From: Bryum argenteum
Taxonomy: Eukaryota > Streptophyta > Bryopsida > Bryales > Bryaceae
Assembly (NCBI GenBank): GCA_037043015.1
Contig: CM073324.1
Coordinates: forward strand, 15,893,013-15,957,012
Length of the DNA stretch: 64,000 nucleotides
Direction: 5' to 3'
Position numbers and translations under genes: made by a program. The notes under the pieces are model-generated. The model made no database searches and was not told where the DNA came from. It saw only the letters and a program-made list of their open reading frames with translations. This document shows, piece after piece, positions 1 through 10,971 of this stretch (position 1 is the stretch's first letter; the number at the start of each line of letters is the position of its first letter).

Positions 1-207
1 GAGGAGAAAAGAGTCACCGATGTGGGGGAGACAGCGGAAGCCCCTTTGCATCACGAAACACTAAATGATGAAGTAGAAGAAGTTGACACAAGCGCTAAAG
101 AATTAGAGGAGGAGGTACATGAGAAACCCTACTTCCTGGTTTACTGGGAGGACTTAGGGTTGATTAAGTACACAATCAACGGGAGTCCTTTCTTCGGTTC
201 GATGTAG
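1..207 (+). CDS. C-terminal part of an unrecognised acidic protein
   Basis: The frame is open from the first base of the window and ends at TAG 205-207, so this is the last coding exon (about 68 codons) of a gene starting to the left. The residues are strongly acidic (runs such as DEVEEVDTSAKELEEEV), followed by a hydrophobic/aromatic tail (YFLVYWEDLGLIKY). I do not recognise the family. The GTG at 22 is not a credible start because the frame runs upstream of it. A chance open frame is possible. Confidence 0.35.
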   Translation, partial: EEKRVTDVGETAEAPLHHETLNDEVEEVDTSAKELEEEVHEKPYFLVYWEDLGLIKYTINGSPFFGSM

Positions 208-494
208 TGTTGAGTTTTTACAACATATGGTTTCATGATAGATGTAGAGTAAAGAAAAATTAATATATTTCATAGTGATTTTCAAGTGGAAACATTGTTT
301 GATTTTTGGAAAACGTAAATAAAATAAAACAAATATTTTTGTTTGTTTTATTGTCATTTACGGGTAAAAAGTTCATATTCCAATATGACGTGACATGCAG
401 TGTAGAGCTAGCGAGGTAGTTGCGAGCCATGTAGGTAAAGAGTGACGGGCTCGGCTGGACAAATCTGGGCAGCAATTGATAAGATTTCGACTTG
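208..494. other. Intergenic, no gene seen
   Basis: AT-rich spacer after the stop at 207. The short frames on the minus strand have no recognisable protein character. I see nothing further. Confidence 0.5.
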
Positions 495-555
495 TATAGC
501 CTCACAGGGAATTCCCTGTGAGAAAATCTTACAGGTAATTCCTTGTGAGGCTATA
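495..555. repeat. Perfect 22-bp palindrome inside a 19-bp inverted repeat
   Basis: Positions 501-522 form a perfect palindrome (half-site CTCACAGGGAA). Positions 495-513 and 537-555 are also inverted copies of each other with one mismatch (TATAGCCTCACAGGGAATT against its complement). The right arm runs into CTATATAATT, which could be a TATA element. It could be a fold-back transposon tip or a dyad regulatory site; the sequence does not decide. Confidence 0.6.
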
Positions 556-659
556 TAATTGAAAACTATTCTGCTAAGGGAGGTTTCGACTATTCAAAGG
601 CGATGTCCGACAGGAGGTCGTTACGTACATAATAATGGGTTGGGGTGGACACGCCGGGT

Positions 660-1170
660 AGCCAGTCGGTACATGATGGCGGGCAGGGATAGGCCGGGTA
701 TGGCGGGCAGGGATAGGCCGGGTATGGCGAGCAGGGAAGGGTATCGGGGTATGGCGGGCAGGGAAGGGAATCCGGGTAGGTTGGGCAGGAATGGGGAGCC
801 GGGTATGGCGGGCAGGTAAGAGGAGCCGGGTATGGCGGGCAGTGGAGGGGATCCGGGTATGGCGGGCAGGGAAGGGAATCCGGGTATGGAGGGCAGGGGC
901 TGGGAATCCGGGTAAATGCGAAGGAATGCGGAGCCGGGTATGGCGGGCAGGTACGAGGAGCCGGGTAGGGCGGCCAGGGGAGGGGATCCGGGTATGGCGG
1001 GCAGGGACGAGAATCCGGGTATGGCGGGCAGGGACGGGAATCCGGGTATGGCGGGCAGGGGCTGGAAATCCGGGTAAATAGGAAGGAATGGGGAGCCGGG
1101 TATGGCGGGCAGGTTAGAGGAGCCTGGTATGGCGGCTAGGGGAGGGGATCCGGGTATGTTGGGCCGGGTA
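660..1170. repeat. 24/27-bp G-rich minisatellite
   Basis: Tandem units around GGTATGGCGGGCAGGGA followed by a variable CGGGAATCCG-like part, 24 bp in the first copies and mostly 27 bp later, about 18-20 units. A GG(G/C/T) triplet falls every 9 bp, so one plus-strand frame reads as Gly-X-Y triplets (MAG-REG-NPG). That frame is broken by stops near 817 and later. The minus strand is open through the array as a PAIPGFPSL-type repeat (621-1235), with no signal peptide or flanking domain. I treat it as non-coding. Confidence 0.8.
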
Positions 1171-1598
1171 GGTATAGAGGGAGGATCCGATATGGACGGC
1201 GACAGCAGCTTCATCCGTAGTGAAGGGGTCAGCAACTTGGAGCTCGGCGTCGCAGTTGGGCGGCGTCGCTGCTCCGGCGGGACATGCAGGAAAATCGAAA
1301 CCCTATCACTTTATTTAGTCCTCGGAATGTAGATTGGATGACAGGCGCTTCAGCTAAGCCAGCGATGAGGAATCGTGGTTGCAGCATTGATAGACTGTAA
1401 ATTTTGAAATGAGAGTAGGAATAGCGGAGTCGACAAAAGAAGGATAGCTGTGTCAGAGAGGTAGCTGGGTTTAGCAATAGGAATCTTGTGATCGTCGAAA
1501 AAGAGGTTGTAAGATGATCTTTCAAGGCTTCCCTTTGCTTATCAACTGTGCAGTTAGGGTTGGAGGAGGGCGCTGCGTTTGCACGAGAAGAGGGAGAA
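1171..1598. promoter_or_regulatory. Probable upstream region of the gene starting at 1599
   Basis: No recognisable coding domain lies between the minisatellite and the ATG at 1599. Its position makes it the promoter/leader of the next gene. No confident TATA or transcription start could be assigned. Confidence 0.3.
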
Positions 1599-4489
1599 AT
1601 GGCGAGATTGGAGGAAGAAGATGAAGTGACTAATTGGCCAGAAGAAGAGAACGTCAAGTTTGATCTGCAGAATGTGAGTATAGGGTCGTCAGAGTCGAGC
1701 TTGCTTGCGGAGTTTTATGCGGAGTATTACAGATCTCATTGCACTCAACGAGGAGGAGGAACCAAAACCCGCGCCGAATTGGAAGCATTCTACTTCAAAC
1801 GAAACGGCTTCAAGGTGAGTATTTATTTTTTTCAAACTTTTATGTTGTCTCCGTGGTTCTGGTCGGCGTCATGGTCCTCCTTCGTGGTCCCCTTATTCGT
1901 GGTGTTCGTCGTCCAAGGCATGCACTCCCCATGGGAGGGTTTCGGCACCTCATCAGGGCCCTCGAGGTGGGCAAGTGCTGTACTGCAGGTGTGCCTCAGT
2001 GGCAGGATCGATTTTTTTTTCTACTTACTCTCGTGCCGTCGTCGTCCTCCTTCGTGCTCTCCTTGTTCGTGGTATTGTTCTTCCGAGGCCTGCACTCCCG
2101 TAGGGAGGGTGTCGGCATCTCACCAGGGCCCTGAGGTGGTTACCACATGTACTGGAGGTCAGCTCTCCGTGGCAGGATGGGTATTTGTTTCGCACTTGTC
2201 GTGGTCCCCTTGTTCGTGGTGTTTTTCGTGCAATGTGTGCAATGCCGATGGGAAGGTAACCTGCGGGCCCTCGAGGAGGTAACCTGCGGTACCGCAGATC
2301 AGCCCATTCTTGGCAGGATGGAGTTTTTTTTTCAAACCCCCTCTCTTTCTGTGCCGTCGTGGTCCTCCTTTGTGGTCCCTTGTTCGTGGTGTTGTTCGAC
2401 CGAGCGGGTCGGCATGTCTTCAGGGCCCTGTCTCCAGCCTGCACTCGTATTGGGAGTGTTGTTCGTCTCTAGCCTGCACCCAGGTTCTGGTTCTGTCGTG
2501 GTCCTCCTTCGTGGTCCCTTGTTTGTGGTGTTGTTCGTCTCCAGCCTGCACTCGTATTGGGAGGGTGTCGGCTTCTCATCAGGGTCTTCGAGGATGTAAC
2601 CTGCGGTACCGCAGGTCTGCCCTCCGTGGCACGATCGAATGTTTTTTTGCCAAGTCATTTGGGTTATGGTGCTGTCGTGGTCCTCCTTCGTGGTCCCTTG
2701 TTCGTGGTGTTGTTCGTCCCAGGAGGTCGGCTTGTCTTCAGGGCCCTCGAGGTAGTAACCTGCGGTACCGCAGGTCTGCCCTCCTTGGCAGGATCGGCTG
2801 GCTTTTTTCCCAACTCACCCGGGTTGTGGTGCCGTCGTGGTCCTCCTTCGTGGTCCCTTGTTCATGGTGTTGTTTTTCCCAGCCTGCACTCGTATTGGGA
2901 GGGTGTCGGCATGTCTTTAGGGCCCTCGAGGTGGTAACCTGCGGTACCGCAGGTCTGCCCTCCGTGGCACGATCGAATGTTTTTTTGCCAAGTCATTCGG
3001 GTTATGGTGTTGTCGTGGTCCTCCTTCGTGGTCCCTTGTTCGTGGTGGTGTTCGTCTCCAACCCGCACTCGTATTGGAAGGATGTCGGCTTGTCTTCAGG
3101 GCCCTCGAGTTGGTATCGCAGAGATGGTACCGCAGATCAGCCCATTCGTGGCAGGATCGAATTCCTTGATTCAAACTCACCCTGGTTCTGTGCCGTCGTG
3201 GTCCTCCTTCGTAGTCGCCTTGTTCGTGGTGATGTTCGTATCAAGCCTGCACTGTCGATTGGAGGGTGTCGGCATCTCATGAGGGCCCTCGAGGTGGTAA
3301 CCTGCGGTACCATTAGCCCATGCGTGTCTGGTTGTGTGCCGACGTGGTCCTCCTTCGTGCTCCTTTGAGGTTGTAACCTGCTGTACTGCAGGTGTGCCGT
3401 CCGTGGCAGGATCAATGTTTTTTTTCAAACTCACTGTGTTCTGTGCCGTCGTGGTCCTCCTTCGTGGTTCCCCTGTTCGTGGTGTTGTTCTTCCAAAGCC
3501 TGCACTCCCGTTCGGAGGGTGTCGGCATCTCATTAGGGCCCTCTAGGTGGTAACCTGCGGTACCGCAGGAGTGCACTCCGTGGCAGGATCGAATTTTTTT
3601 CCGAACCCACTCTGGTTCTGGTGCCGTCGTGTTCGTGCTTCGTGGTCCCGTTGTTCGTGGTGTTGTTCGTCCAAGGCATCTCCTCGGGACACTCGGGATG
3701 GAAACCTGCGGTACCGCAGGTCAAGTATTCGTGGGAATATTGAGTTTCTTATTTTAAGCTTTTCGTGGTCTCCTTGTGTGTGCAAAGCCTGCTCTCTAGA
3801 TGGGAGGGTGTTGGCATCTCAACAGGGCTCTCGGTGGAGTTATCCGAGGAGGATAGGATCTCTGCTTCTTGGATTCATTTTTTTACTTGAATTGCGGCGA
3901 CGCCATTTTTCCACTGTGATGCTTGTCCTTATTTTCGACTGAACTACCTTGCCTGGCCCTTCTCTTGTGAGTTGTGTCAAAAGTTACATTGACTGTTACA
4001 TTTTCTTAGATCTTATAGATATAATTTATATCAAATATCGATATGCTTTGCGTATATCTTGTTAACTATTAGTGCAATGTGTTGTGATGTTTAGTAATAT
4101 CTCATTAGATATGATTGTTGTATGTGAATTTCTGTATATACTTATGTTCAGTGTTCCACGTCGTAATGCAGGACGCCGAAAAAGTTAATTTTGTCGCAAA
4201 AGAGGAGGAATCTGATGCCGACAGCGACTTATCGGCTATGAGAAAGAATGTCTTGGGTTATGTAGAGTCCCGGCGTTTAGTGATACCATTGTCCTCGGTT
4301 CCGGAAACTCCGCCTCTTGCTTCACCTGTCAGTCACACTTCACGTGATGACTTTGATCGGTTCGCAGACGCGGTTAACACAAGAATTAAAAAGAATGAGG
4401 CCAAGGATAGGCGTACTGAAGCGAGAGCATTAGCTAGGCATACACCTAGACGTTCTCCGCGTCTTGCAGCGAAGTTGAAATCCATATAG
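1599..4489 (+). CDS. Unrecognised small nuclear-type protein, two exons
   Basis: Exon 1 is 1599-1814 (72 codons, ends phase 0 at a GTGAGT donor). Exon 2 is 4172-4489 (acceptor ATGCAG, stop TAG), giving about 177 residues. I chose the ATG at 1599 because it opens an acidic start (MARLEEEDEV); an in-frame GTG-type extension lies upstream. Exon 1 contains SSLLAEFYAEYYRSHC and a basic end (ELEAFYFKRNGFK). Exon 2 is charged and ends in a basic RRSPRLAAKLKSI tail that looks like a nuclear-localisation signal. I do not recognise a family. The intron (1815-4171) is filled by a palindromic satellite. The ParB/methyltransferase-like gene starts 155 bp downstream on the same strand. They could be one transcription unit, but exon 2 has its own stop. 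Confidence 0.5.
1845..3850. repeat. Intronic satellite, about 12-13 copies of a 140-180-bp unit carrying an 18-bp palindrome
   Basis: Each unit has a block like GTCGTGGTCCTCCTTCGTGG, then TGCACTCGTATTGGGAGGG, CAGGGCCCTCGAGG and a palindromic ACCTGCGGTACCGCAGGT, then TGGCAGGATCGA and a poly-T run. The perfect palindrome is at 2599-2616, 2758-2775, 2937-2954 and 3704-3721; near copies lie elsewhere (for example 3554-3571, last base changed). Block spacing is mostly 140-180 bp. The variant with GCCAAGTCATT recurs 340 bp apart (near 2650 and 2990), suggesting a two-unit higher-order repeat. The whole array lies within the intron 1815-4171. Confidence 0.85.
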
Positions 4490-4643
4490 TATGAAATCCA
4501 TATATTATGACAACATTTCTAGATACTTACAACAATATTCTACATTATGATCGGATTTTTATTTGATTTAATATTTTATTACTTGTTTCATTTATTATTA
4601 TTTTGTTTTTCTCGACTTTGAATTTTGTTGTCTTATTTGTCAG
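4490..4643 (+). promoter_or_regulatory. Short AT-rich spacer with an acceptor-like site at the ATG
   Basis: The ATG at 4644 directly follows TTATTTGTCAG, a good splice acceptor. A 5' UTR intron, or an upstream exon joined at this point, is therefore possible. No TATA box was assigned. Confidence 0.3.
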
Positions 4644-7600
4644 ATGAGAATATCCGACGTACTATCTCTTCAAGACGAAGAAGATACCGTACTTCCTCAA
4701 AACTCCCCATCTGCTCCAGTTCCACATGGAGATGTTAGCGTTCTCGAAGCACAAGAGAACGTAGAAGTCATGTCTTCCGCCATTCCGAGCGATAGTGCAA
4801 TCCGATCCGAACCTCTTCTGGAAACTGCGCAAGATGTCGATGAACACGAGTCCCCTTCAGATGACGAACAATCTCCTATGCCTGGAAGTGTGAACGTGGG
4901 CATAGTTCACATGCCTCCTCATCTTCAAAACAAAGACCCGGACTGGAGTGCCAACGAGATGCGAATGATTCACAAAAGTGATTCCATTGCAATCATAAAC
5001 AGGTTCCGTTTCAAACCTGTTAAGAAGTCACGTATGGTCATTCCATTGTGCCGTCTGGTGTGTTACCCAAAAGTTCGACCTATCTCGGAACAAGATGTCC
5101 GGAAACTCGAAAATGAGTTCAATAAAGGTTACCGAGAAGGAGATCGGGTAATGTATGTATCTCCATTCGATAGGAAAGGAAGAGATAAAAAAGTTTGTGC
5201 AGAAGATGGTGTGTGGGAGAATTCGCTATGGAAAGCTGCAAATGAAGAGTTCGAGAAGACTTTGATGTCGGATCCTGATCTGCATGACCTCAGCGGCAAA
5301 TACTTCTACGTATATGAAGGTAACCACCGTCTGACGGCGTGGATGCGTCACATTCAGAGGTACCATCTGATGGATCCATCATGGTACATTTCAGTTGATT
5401 GCATTGTACTCGATGCACGCGGCGAAAGCAATCTCCTTCTCGACGCCATGAATGACATAAATTGGTAAGTACTTGAAACATTGTTCTTGTTAAGTTCATT
5501 TCAATTTTTTGTAACCTCGACGTACTCTAATATCTGTTTCTGCTATATAGGTCTACCGAACATGACTATGTCGAAGATAGTTTGTGTGCAAAGCTGCAAC
5601 GCATGAGAAAGTTCGGTAAGTTGAAGCTTGAAGATTTCAAGGATCTCATTACTCCGGAGGATTACCAAATTTGCTTAAAAGCGAAAGTAAAAAAAGAAAC
5701 ATGGTATCCTGTTACAGTGGACGTCTTCGTCAAGTTCTTATATGCGGTAAGACTTCTTTACACGTACTACACGGTGCTAGCTTGTACTCATTTCATTACA
5801 ATTTCTTACTACTACTTCTATGTCATGTAGAGGCGGTTAGCGAAAGCATCGGATAATGCCGAAGCTACTTACTACGCCGCTACCCCTAAAGAAAAGCAAA
5901 CAGGGCCAGGAGTTTGGAGTGCCATGGATAACGCTATCAAAGCGGAAATCAAATCCATTCGAAGCAAACAGTTCGACAAGATGGTTGCTGTGGCCAATAA
6001 CCAACTTGGGAAAGTATTCCCGAAAGAGGTAAATAATTATGTCTACTTAGTTTCAAAAGACACTCACTACTGCTATTGATTAATACTCAACTTATCTACT
6101 CTAACTTGTTCTATGTGCAAATTTATTCTCACTACAGCCACAATCTGAAGCCCGATATGACAATCGAACGGTTGCACATGGTTGCCACCACGAATGTCCA
6201 TTTCGATTTTAAGGGAAAGTGGCTGCAATGGTGGAATGCGCCAACTGATGTTCGTCGATCTGTCCACTTCCCAGTAGAGCGCCCTATGAAGGATAAAACG
6301 TTGCAAGCATTTCTGCACCGCGCTTCTCTATGGGCTCAGGTATATTGTAATGAACTTTTGTCATTACTGTACTCTCGTCCTCGACTATGTACTTTTTCAA
6401 ACTTGCTCTACTTTATTGCAGTTACAACAATCTCTTGAAAGTGAAATACAACAATTTGTAGAGGATGGCAAAATCCATATTCAGTGGTCTGATGCGGTAC
6501 TAACGCCCTCCGCGTACGTTGAGAAATGGAGATTGCTTTTATGGGAAAATGCCTTCGGCAACTACCTTGCTCCAACCGCTAGCCCCAAGTTCTTAAAAGG
6601 ATCCGATTTTCAAAAGATTAGTGGTGGCAAGGTTACTATTAAACGGCTTTTATTTCGGTACGTATCACTTAGCTTCTCAATTTCCTACTCAATATGCAAA
6701 GTTCCGAAATTTGTATTGCATACTACATTCTGTCGTTGTAATATTTTTCTGGACTCTAGGTACTTGAAACAAGAGCTTCTTAGCAAAGGAGCCTTGGCTT
6801 CGTGGGCCATTCCAGCTGAGCTCGAGGACGTCACCGTTTCAAATGATCCATCCAGCATCTTCTCCGAAGCCCAACAGAAACGGTTCTCCAACGCACAATT
6901 GCTGACCGGTGGTTGGTTTCTCGAGTGCAACGATAACTTCGTGCACAAGGAAGAGAGACATCTCCTTCGAAACCTCACTTCAAATGCACCAAGCCATGCA
7001 CCTATGGAGATCAATGACGATGACGACGAAGACGTCTCCCTTTTACCAAGTGCACCTGTCTCACCATCCGAACCACCTTCACCGGTTGCACAGCCCAGAA
7101 CCCGAGCTAACAGAAAGCGACGCAACGGTGCTGCGGAGCCTGTAGTTGATCTTGAACAAGAACCCGATGAAATCTCTCCGCTCCATCAAGACATTGCAGA
7201 TCCAGAAGCAGATTTGACTCAGGCTTCACATGGAGCGACCAACAATGCAGTTAGACTCGGTCGACAATTGACTCAAATTTCTACAGGCGCTCTTACGAAT
7301 GCGGGGTCCCCTCCTCAAACTTTCACAGTTGACCACAACTCCGGAAAAAAGTTCGCTTCACTCCCATTTCTTGAATCGAAGCATGTTGGACAGTGCTCGT
7401 CTTCTGAGATTACTATTACCCTCCCAATGTACTTGGAAAAAGGGGATATTGGAGCTTCTGTCCAAAAGGCAGCTCATGAAACAAAAGACTGGGACACACA
7501 AGGCATGGACATCATCAACCACATCAGAAAGGTATTATGTCTTAAAACTGTTATTTCATTATTTTCTTACTCAAATTTTCATTGGAACACATCGCTTATA

Positions 7601-8937
7601 ACATGTCTAACTTTCTGTGATTTCCATAGATTGGCAAAGAGAGGAAGTACCCATGTAAGGAGATGGGCACGAAACACCCGCACCCCGGCATTGACCTAAT
7701 CTACGCAGACATTCCCGAGAACTTACCCGTGCCCGACGTGTCGCCCGTCGAAATCCCTTCATGGAACAAGCGAGAGAAAAGCTACTTCGAGAGTGTGTTT
7801 TTCTTTGTTTTCTACAACTTGACTGACGAGGGTGCGATACTTGTTATGCATCCCAAGGACCGTCGAGTCGAGAAAGCTCTCGATGCCGAGTCAAAGGCTT
7901 TCGAATTCCGAATGGTGCGAGATTGGTGGGGATATAATCCCATGCCAATGGCCTCAACGAACCCTCACGTGAAAACGGTATGATGTTCAATCTGCATTCA
8001 AATCAACATTCATGATTATTAACAACGTTTTTTTATATCTCTCTCATGTATTGAATTTTGCAGACTCACAACTTCCACATTAAAGTCTTCGTTAGGAAGT
8101 CTTTTGCCACCAGATTCTCCATAAGACAGGTTGCGAAAGAGTACGCAGGTGTGCCTATTCTTCCCGACGAGGAGGACCATGTCTTCAATTTTGCGAGCAA
8201 TGACTCCATTCGGAAGAAAGAAGATGGTACTCCGTGGCGTGGCTCGCGAGAGAAGGATCCCTCCTTCATCCAGTGTTTTATTGATTCTCTCACAGACGAG
8301 CGGGGAATTGTTTTCGATTGGAGCCCTAGTACAGGTTAGTTGTTGCTTATACCAATTCTCATTCAACTTATTCAACATTGATGTTCTGATGTTGGTTGCT
8401 GTTATGTAGGTGCTTCCGTGATTGCCTGCGCGCGATCAAACCGTCATCTCATTGCTGTTGAAGCTGATGAAGAGATATTTGACGGACTTTTATCGGCATA
8501 CGTGGATGGTACCGCTTTTGAGGAAGAAAGCGGCGATTCGGATCCAGTTTATGACTACGACAGTGACACTTCTGAACCGCTTCAGAAGAAGCAACGCCCA
8601 ACATTTTGTGCGTACTTATCTCTTACTTTTCTTCCTTTCTACTGTGATCTTCACTTGCTAATAATTTATTGGTTTTGACTTTTTCTGTACTTTTAGGATC
8701 GCAGGTTCCAATCGACGCTTGATTGGCGACGGAAGTCTCTATAGGAGTCCTCCGCAAACCTTCACCCTACCATCTTATGCGGAGCGGATAGCTCAGGAAT
8801 TTGTCGCTGCCCCTTCTCCCGTCTTATCGGACAGTAGTAGACGTCGACGCTTTAGCTCGAGAGTGCTTGCGTTTATAGACGATGAGGCTGATCAGTGTGA
8901 CCAACACTTTAATGGTCGTTCACCATCAGCATCGTAG
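4644..8937 (+). CDS. ParB-like / beta-class DNA amino-methyltransferase-like fusion protein, ten exons
   Basis: Proposed exons: 4644-5464, 5551-5746, 5831-6028, 6151-6339, 6422-6657, 6760-7531, 7630-7977, 8064-8334, 8410-8611, 8697-8937. They read in one frame for about 1157 residues. Two borders are chosen to keep frame: acceptor AAG at 6150 (not CAG at 6137) and donor GTACTT at 8612 (not GTGCGT at 8608). Residues about 130-275 resemble a ParB/sulfiredoxin-like fold (RPISEQDVRKLENEF, then YEGNHRLTAW near 224-231). Residues about 825-1035 follow the N4/N6-methyltransferase layout in beta-class order: motif IV position IDLIYADIPEN (DIPE in place of DPPY, 831-834), then GAILVMHPKD, and later motif I position GIVFDWSPSTGAS with SNRHLIAVEADEEIF. 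Both signature motifs are degenerate, so catalysis is doubtful. An acidic/proline linker with KRRNG-type basic patches lies between the domains. Bacterial and phage ParB-methyltransferase fusions are known; a plant copy with introns is unexpected. Confidence 0.65.
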
Positions 8938-9165
8938 GTGTTTTTATTTTCCTGGTTTGGTTTGGACTACGTACTAGGGTCATATAGTTGGCCTACAGCA
9001 TTGGTCATACATTTGGTTTTATTATACGTTTTTATATCTATATACGACATTTACCTATTAATCATGAATGTTTAATGCATTCTTAATTAATATTAAATCG
9101 TTTAAGTTTTAAACTCAATGCAATCTAAAGTTTCAAAACGTTTCTTTATTTTCAATTGGAGTGAT
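8938..9165. other. 3' flank of the methyltransferase-like gene
   Basis: AT-rich sequence after the TAG at 8935-8937. It contains ordinary plant-like poly(A)-signal-like stretches but nothing diagnostic. No gene seen. Confidence 0.4.
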
Positions 9166-9169
9166 TGAA

Positions 9170-9330
9170 TCTAGCCAATGTTGGTAGGGGCTCTAGTTCA
9201 ATATTTGTATAGCTCAGGATAGCTGCTTTACGACGCATTGCAACGCTCAAACGAGCCCGGGGAGAATCGAACTCGGACCACTACAATGCCACGCGAATGT
9301 CTTGCTGAACACCTTACAAGGAGATACAGA
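9170..9330 (-). repeat. Possible tRNA-derived SINE fragment
   Basis: On the minus strand, GGTCCGAGTTCGATTCTCC (complement of about 9263-9281) is a good Pol III B box. Upstream GGTGTTCAGCAAGAC-type sequence sits at about A-box distance. No target duplication was seen and no second copy lies in the window, so it may be a tRNA-like relic. Confidence 0.35.
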
Positions 9331-9854
9331 AAGACAACTTGTAGTTATAAACTTCAAATTATATATCACGAATCATTTTCATATAATTCTGACAAGTGTT
9401 ATAGGTAATTCATGACGTCAGCCCTAATTCTGATCTAAATTTTAAAATCATTAAAGTGATTTTATGGTTGTCTCAATCGGCCCTCCCAAATTTTGGTTAA
9501 AGTTTCATATTTTTGAGTGAACGGGGCCGGTATATGATTTGAATTGTATGCGTTACACACTTACACATGATGATGTCAACCCTAATTTAATTAAATTCTA
9601 TTTAAACTTGCAAATGTGGATAGATTATGAAATTTTGTATAACCTCAATAACATGAAAATAAATAGATAAAGGACCTATATCCATGGTTTTGGGTACTTT
9701 TATGCCTAAAAATAACCATTCCAAAAATTCAGAACCACCCATTCCATGGTAATAGGGCCATTAACATTTACATTTTTTTTTTCTTACCGCTCAAACTTTA
9801 CCGCTCACCGCTCACCGCTCAACGCTCACACCGGTGGTTTCCCCCCTTGTAGCG
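9331..9854. other. AT-rich intergenic region with CCGCTCA repeats
   Basis: No gene. At about 9785-9830 a short direct repeat of ACCGCTC/CCGCTCA (five to six imperfect copies) abuts the broken end of Copia A. It may mark a rearrangement junction. Confidence 0.4.
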
Positions 9855-10656
9855 CACTACGTTGCCGTGTGCATCCCTCTTGGTCCTAAACACCCACTTA
9901 CAACCAACACTCTTGCGATCCTTTGGCAATGGGGCCAACACCCATGTGCCATTGCCCATTAGAGATGTATACTCCTCTTGCAGGGCCAACTCCCACTTGC
10001 TTGCATCTGCACTTTGCAAGGCATCACCTAAGTCAAAAGATCATCAAAAACATGCCACATTTGCATGTTCTACCTCACTAGGTGGTGGAAGAATGTAATT
10101 TAACCACGAATCTCCAAGCGGTCACCTCTCTCTCGTTAGATACCTTGTGCGCATTGCATGCTGCCCCTCTCCAATCTCCTCATGTGGTGGTTGTACTTCT
10201 TGTCTCTTCTCCACCACCTCTTCTTCTTGCCTCTCTTGTGTGTCTTCAACAACGGGCGCTGAAATTGGAGGTGCATCCACCAAAATCACACTTGGTGGCT
10301 CAATACTCCCACTTGGATGCGTCTCCACATTTGCATCTTCACAAGTGGCCTCCACCGCAAACACCACATCACGACACTTGAGGATCTTCTTATTGAGATT
10401 CAATAGAGGGAGAGAGAGAATACAACACACTCAAAGCTTACAAGATATGGTCTTAAATGGACCTCACACATCCGAGTGGACTAACTCCAAAGGCTTGCTT
10501 GCACGTTGACCTCCCTCACTTGGAAATGGAGTCCTTGAGAGCTTGCCTTCAACGCACCCCTCACAAACCGCGGAATTCGGTGCTCCATCCTTGATTTGCA
10601 TGCCATTCACCATGCTTTGAAGCGCCTTGACACTCTTCACATTCAAATGCCCAAGG
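9855..10656 (-). mobile_element. Copia A, 3' part: integrase remnant and start of reverse transcriptase
   Basis: Minus-strand fragments. 10656 to about 10464 carries the end of the GAG-pre-integrase zinc domain (GHLNVKSVKAL, CEGCVEGK) and LELVHSDV, the beginning of integrase. The integrase core is then deleted: by about 10430 the frame is already in the hinge (KILKCRDVVF), reached through stops. 10019-9855 carries the start of RVT_2 (DASKWELALQEEY, TWVLAPLPKDRKSVGCKWVF) and breaks after RYKG. It is an old, deleted copy, and its 5' half lies at 25805-26710 on the same strand. Copia C (26.7-30.7 kb) is a relative. Confidence 0.8.
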
Positions 10657-10869
10657 TGTGAGAGCGTGTAAGCTCTCTTTTGCTTAAGTGTTACTAATAA
10701 TGGATTTTTATTAATGAATTGTTTGCAAACCATGACATCTTGAGGTAATTTGATGAATTTATGATAATTGAGTTTTGAATGCAATAGGTATATTAAAGAT
10801 TAGTTGTCGCAAGGCCTTTGGTAGATTATTTAGCATGAATTTTGAGCTTAGTTTAGATTAGGAGTGATT

Positions 10870-10971
10870 GGTTCGATAAGGAAGGACTAGAGGAGGTAAA
10901 AAGCCCCCTAGTGGATCCTTGGTTCGATAAGGAAGGACTAGAGGAGGTAAAAAGCCCCCTAGTGGATCCTT
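10870..10971. repeat. 51-bp tandem duplication in element B
   Basis: Two adjacent copies beginning GGTTCGATAAGGAAGGACTA and ending CCTAGTGGATCCTT. They are identical by eye apart from the flanks. Confidence 0.9.

Noticed and set aside
621..1235. 204-codon minus-strand proline repeat protein
   Set aside because: It follows the minisatellite exactly, lacks a signal peptide or flanking domain, and the open frame is explained by repeat units that happen to lack stops.
2310..3368. 352-codon plus-strand open frame in the satellite
   Set aside because: It is made wholly of intronic tandem repeats; other frames of the same array are equally open and there is no start, domain or codon pattern.
4490..4643. 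Joining the 1599 gene and the ParB/methyltransferase gene into one
   Set aside because: The first gene's second exon has its own TAG at 4487-4489 with no alternative donor seen that would skip it, although the acceptor-like site at 4643 keeps the idea open.
5280..5400. Calling the ParB-like domain a sulfiredoxin enzyme
   Set aside because: The catalytic cysteine pattern of sulfiredoxin (GCHR) is absent; the site reads GNHR.
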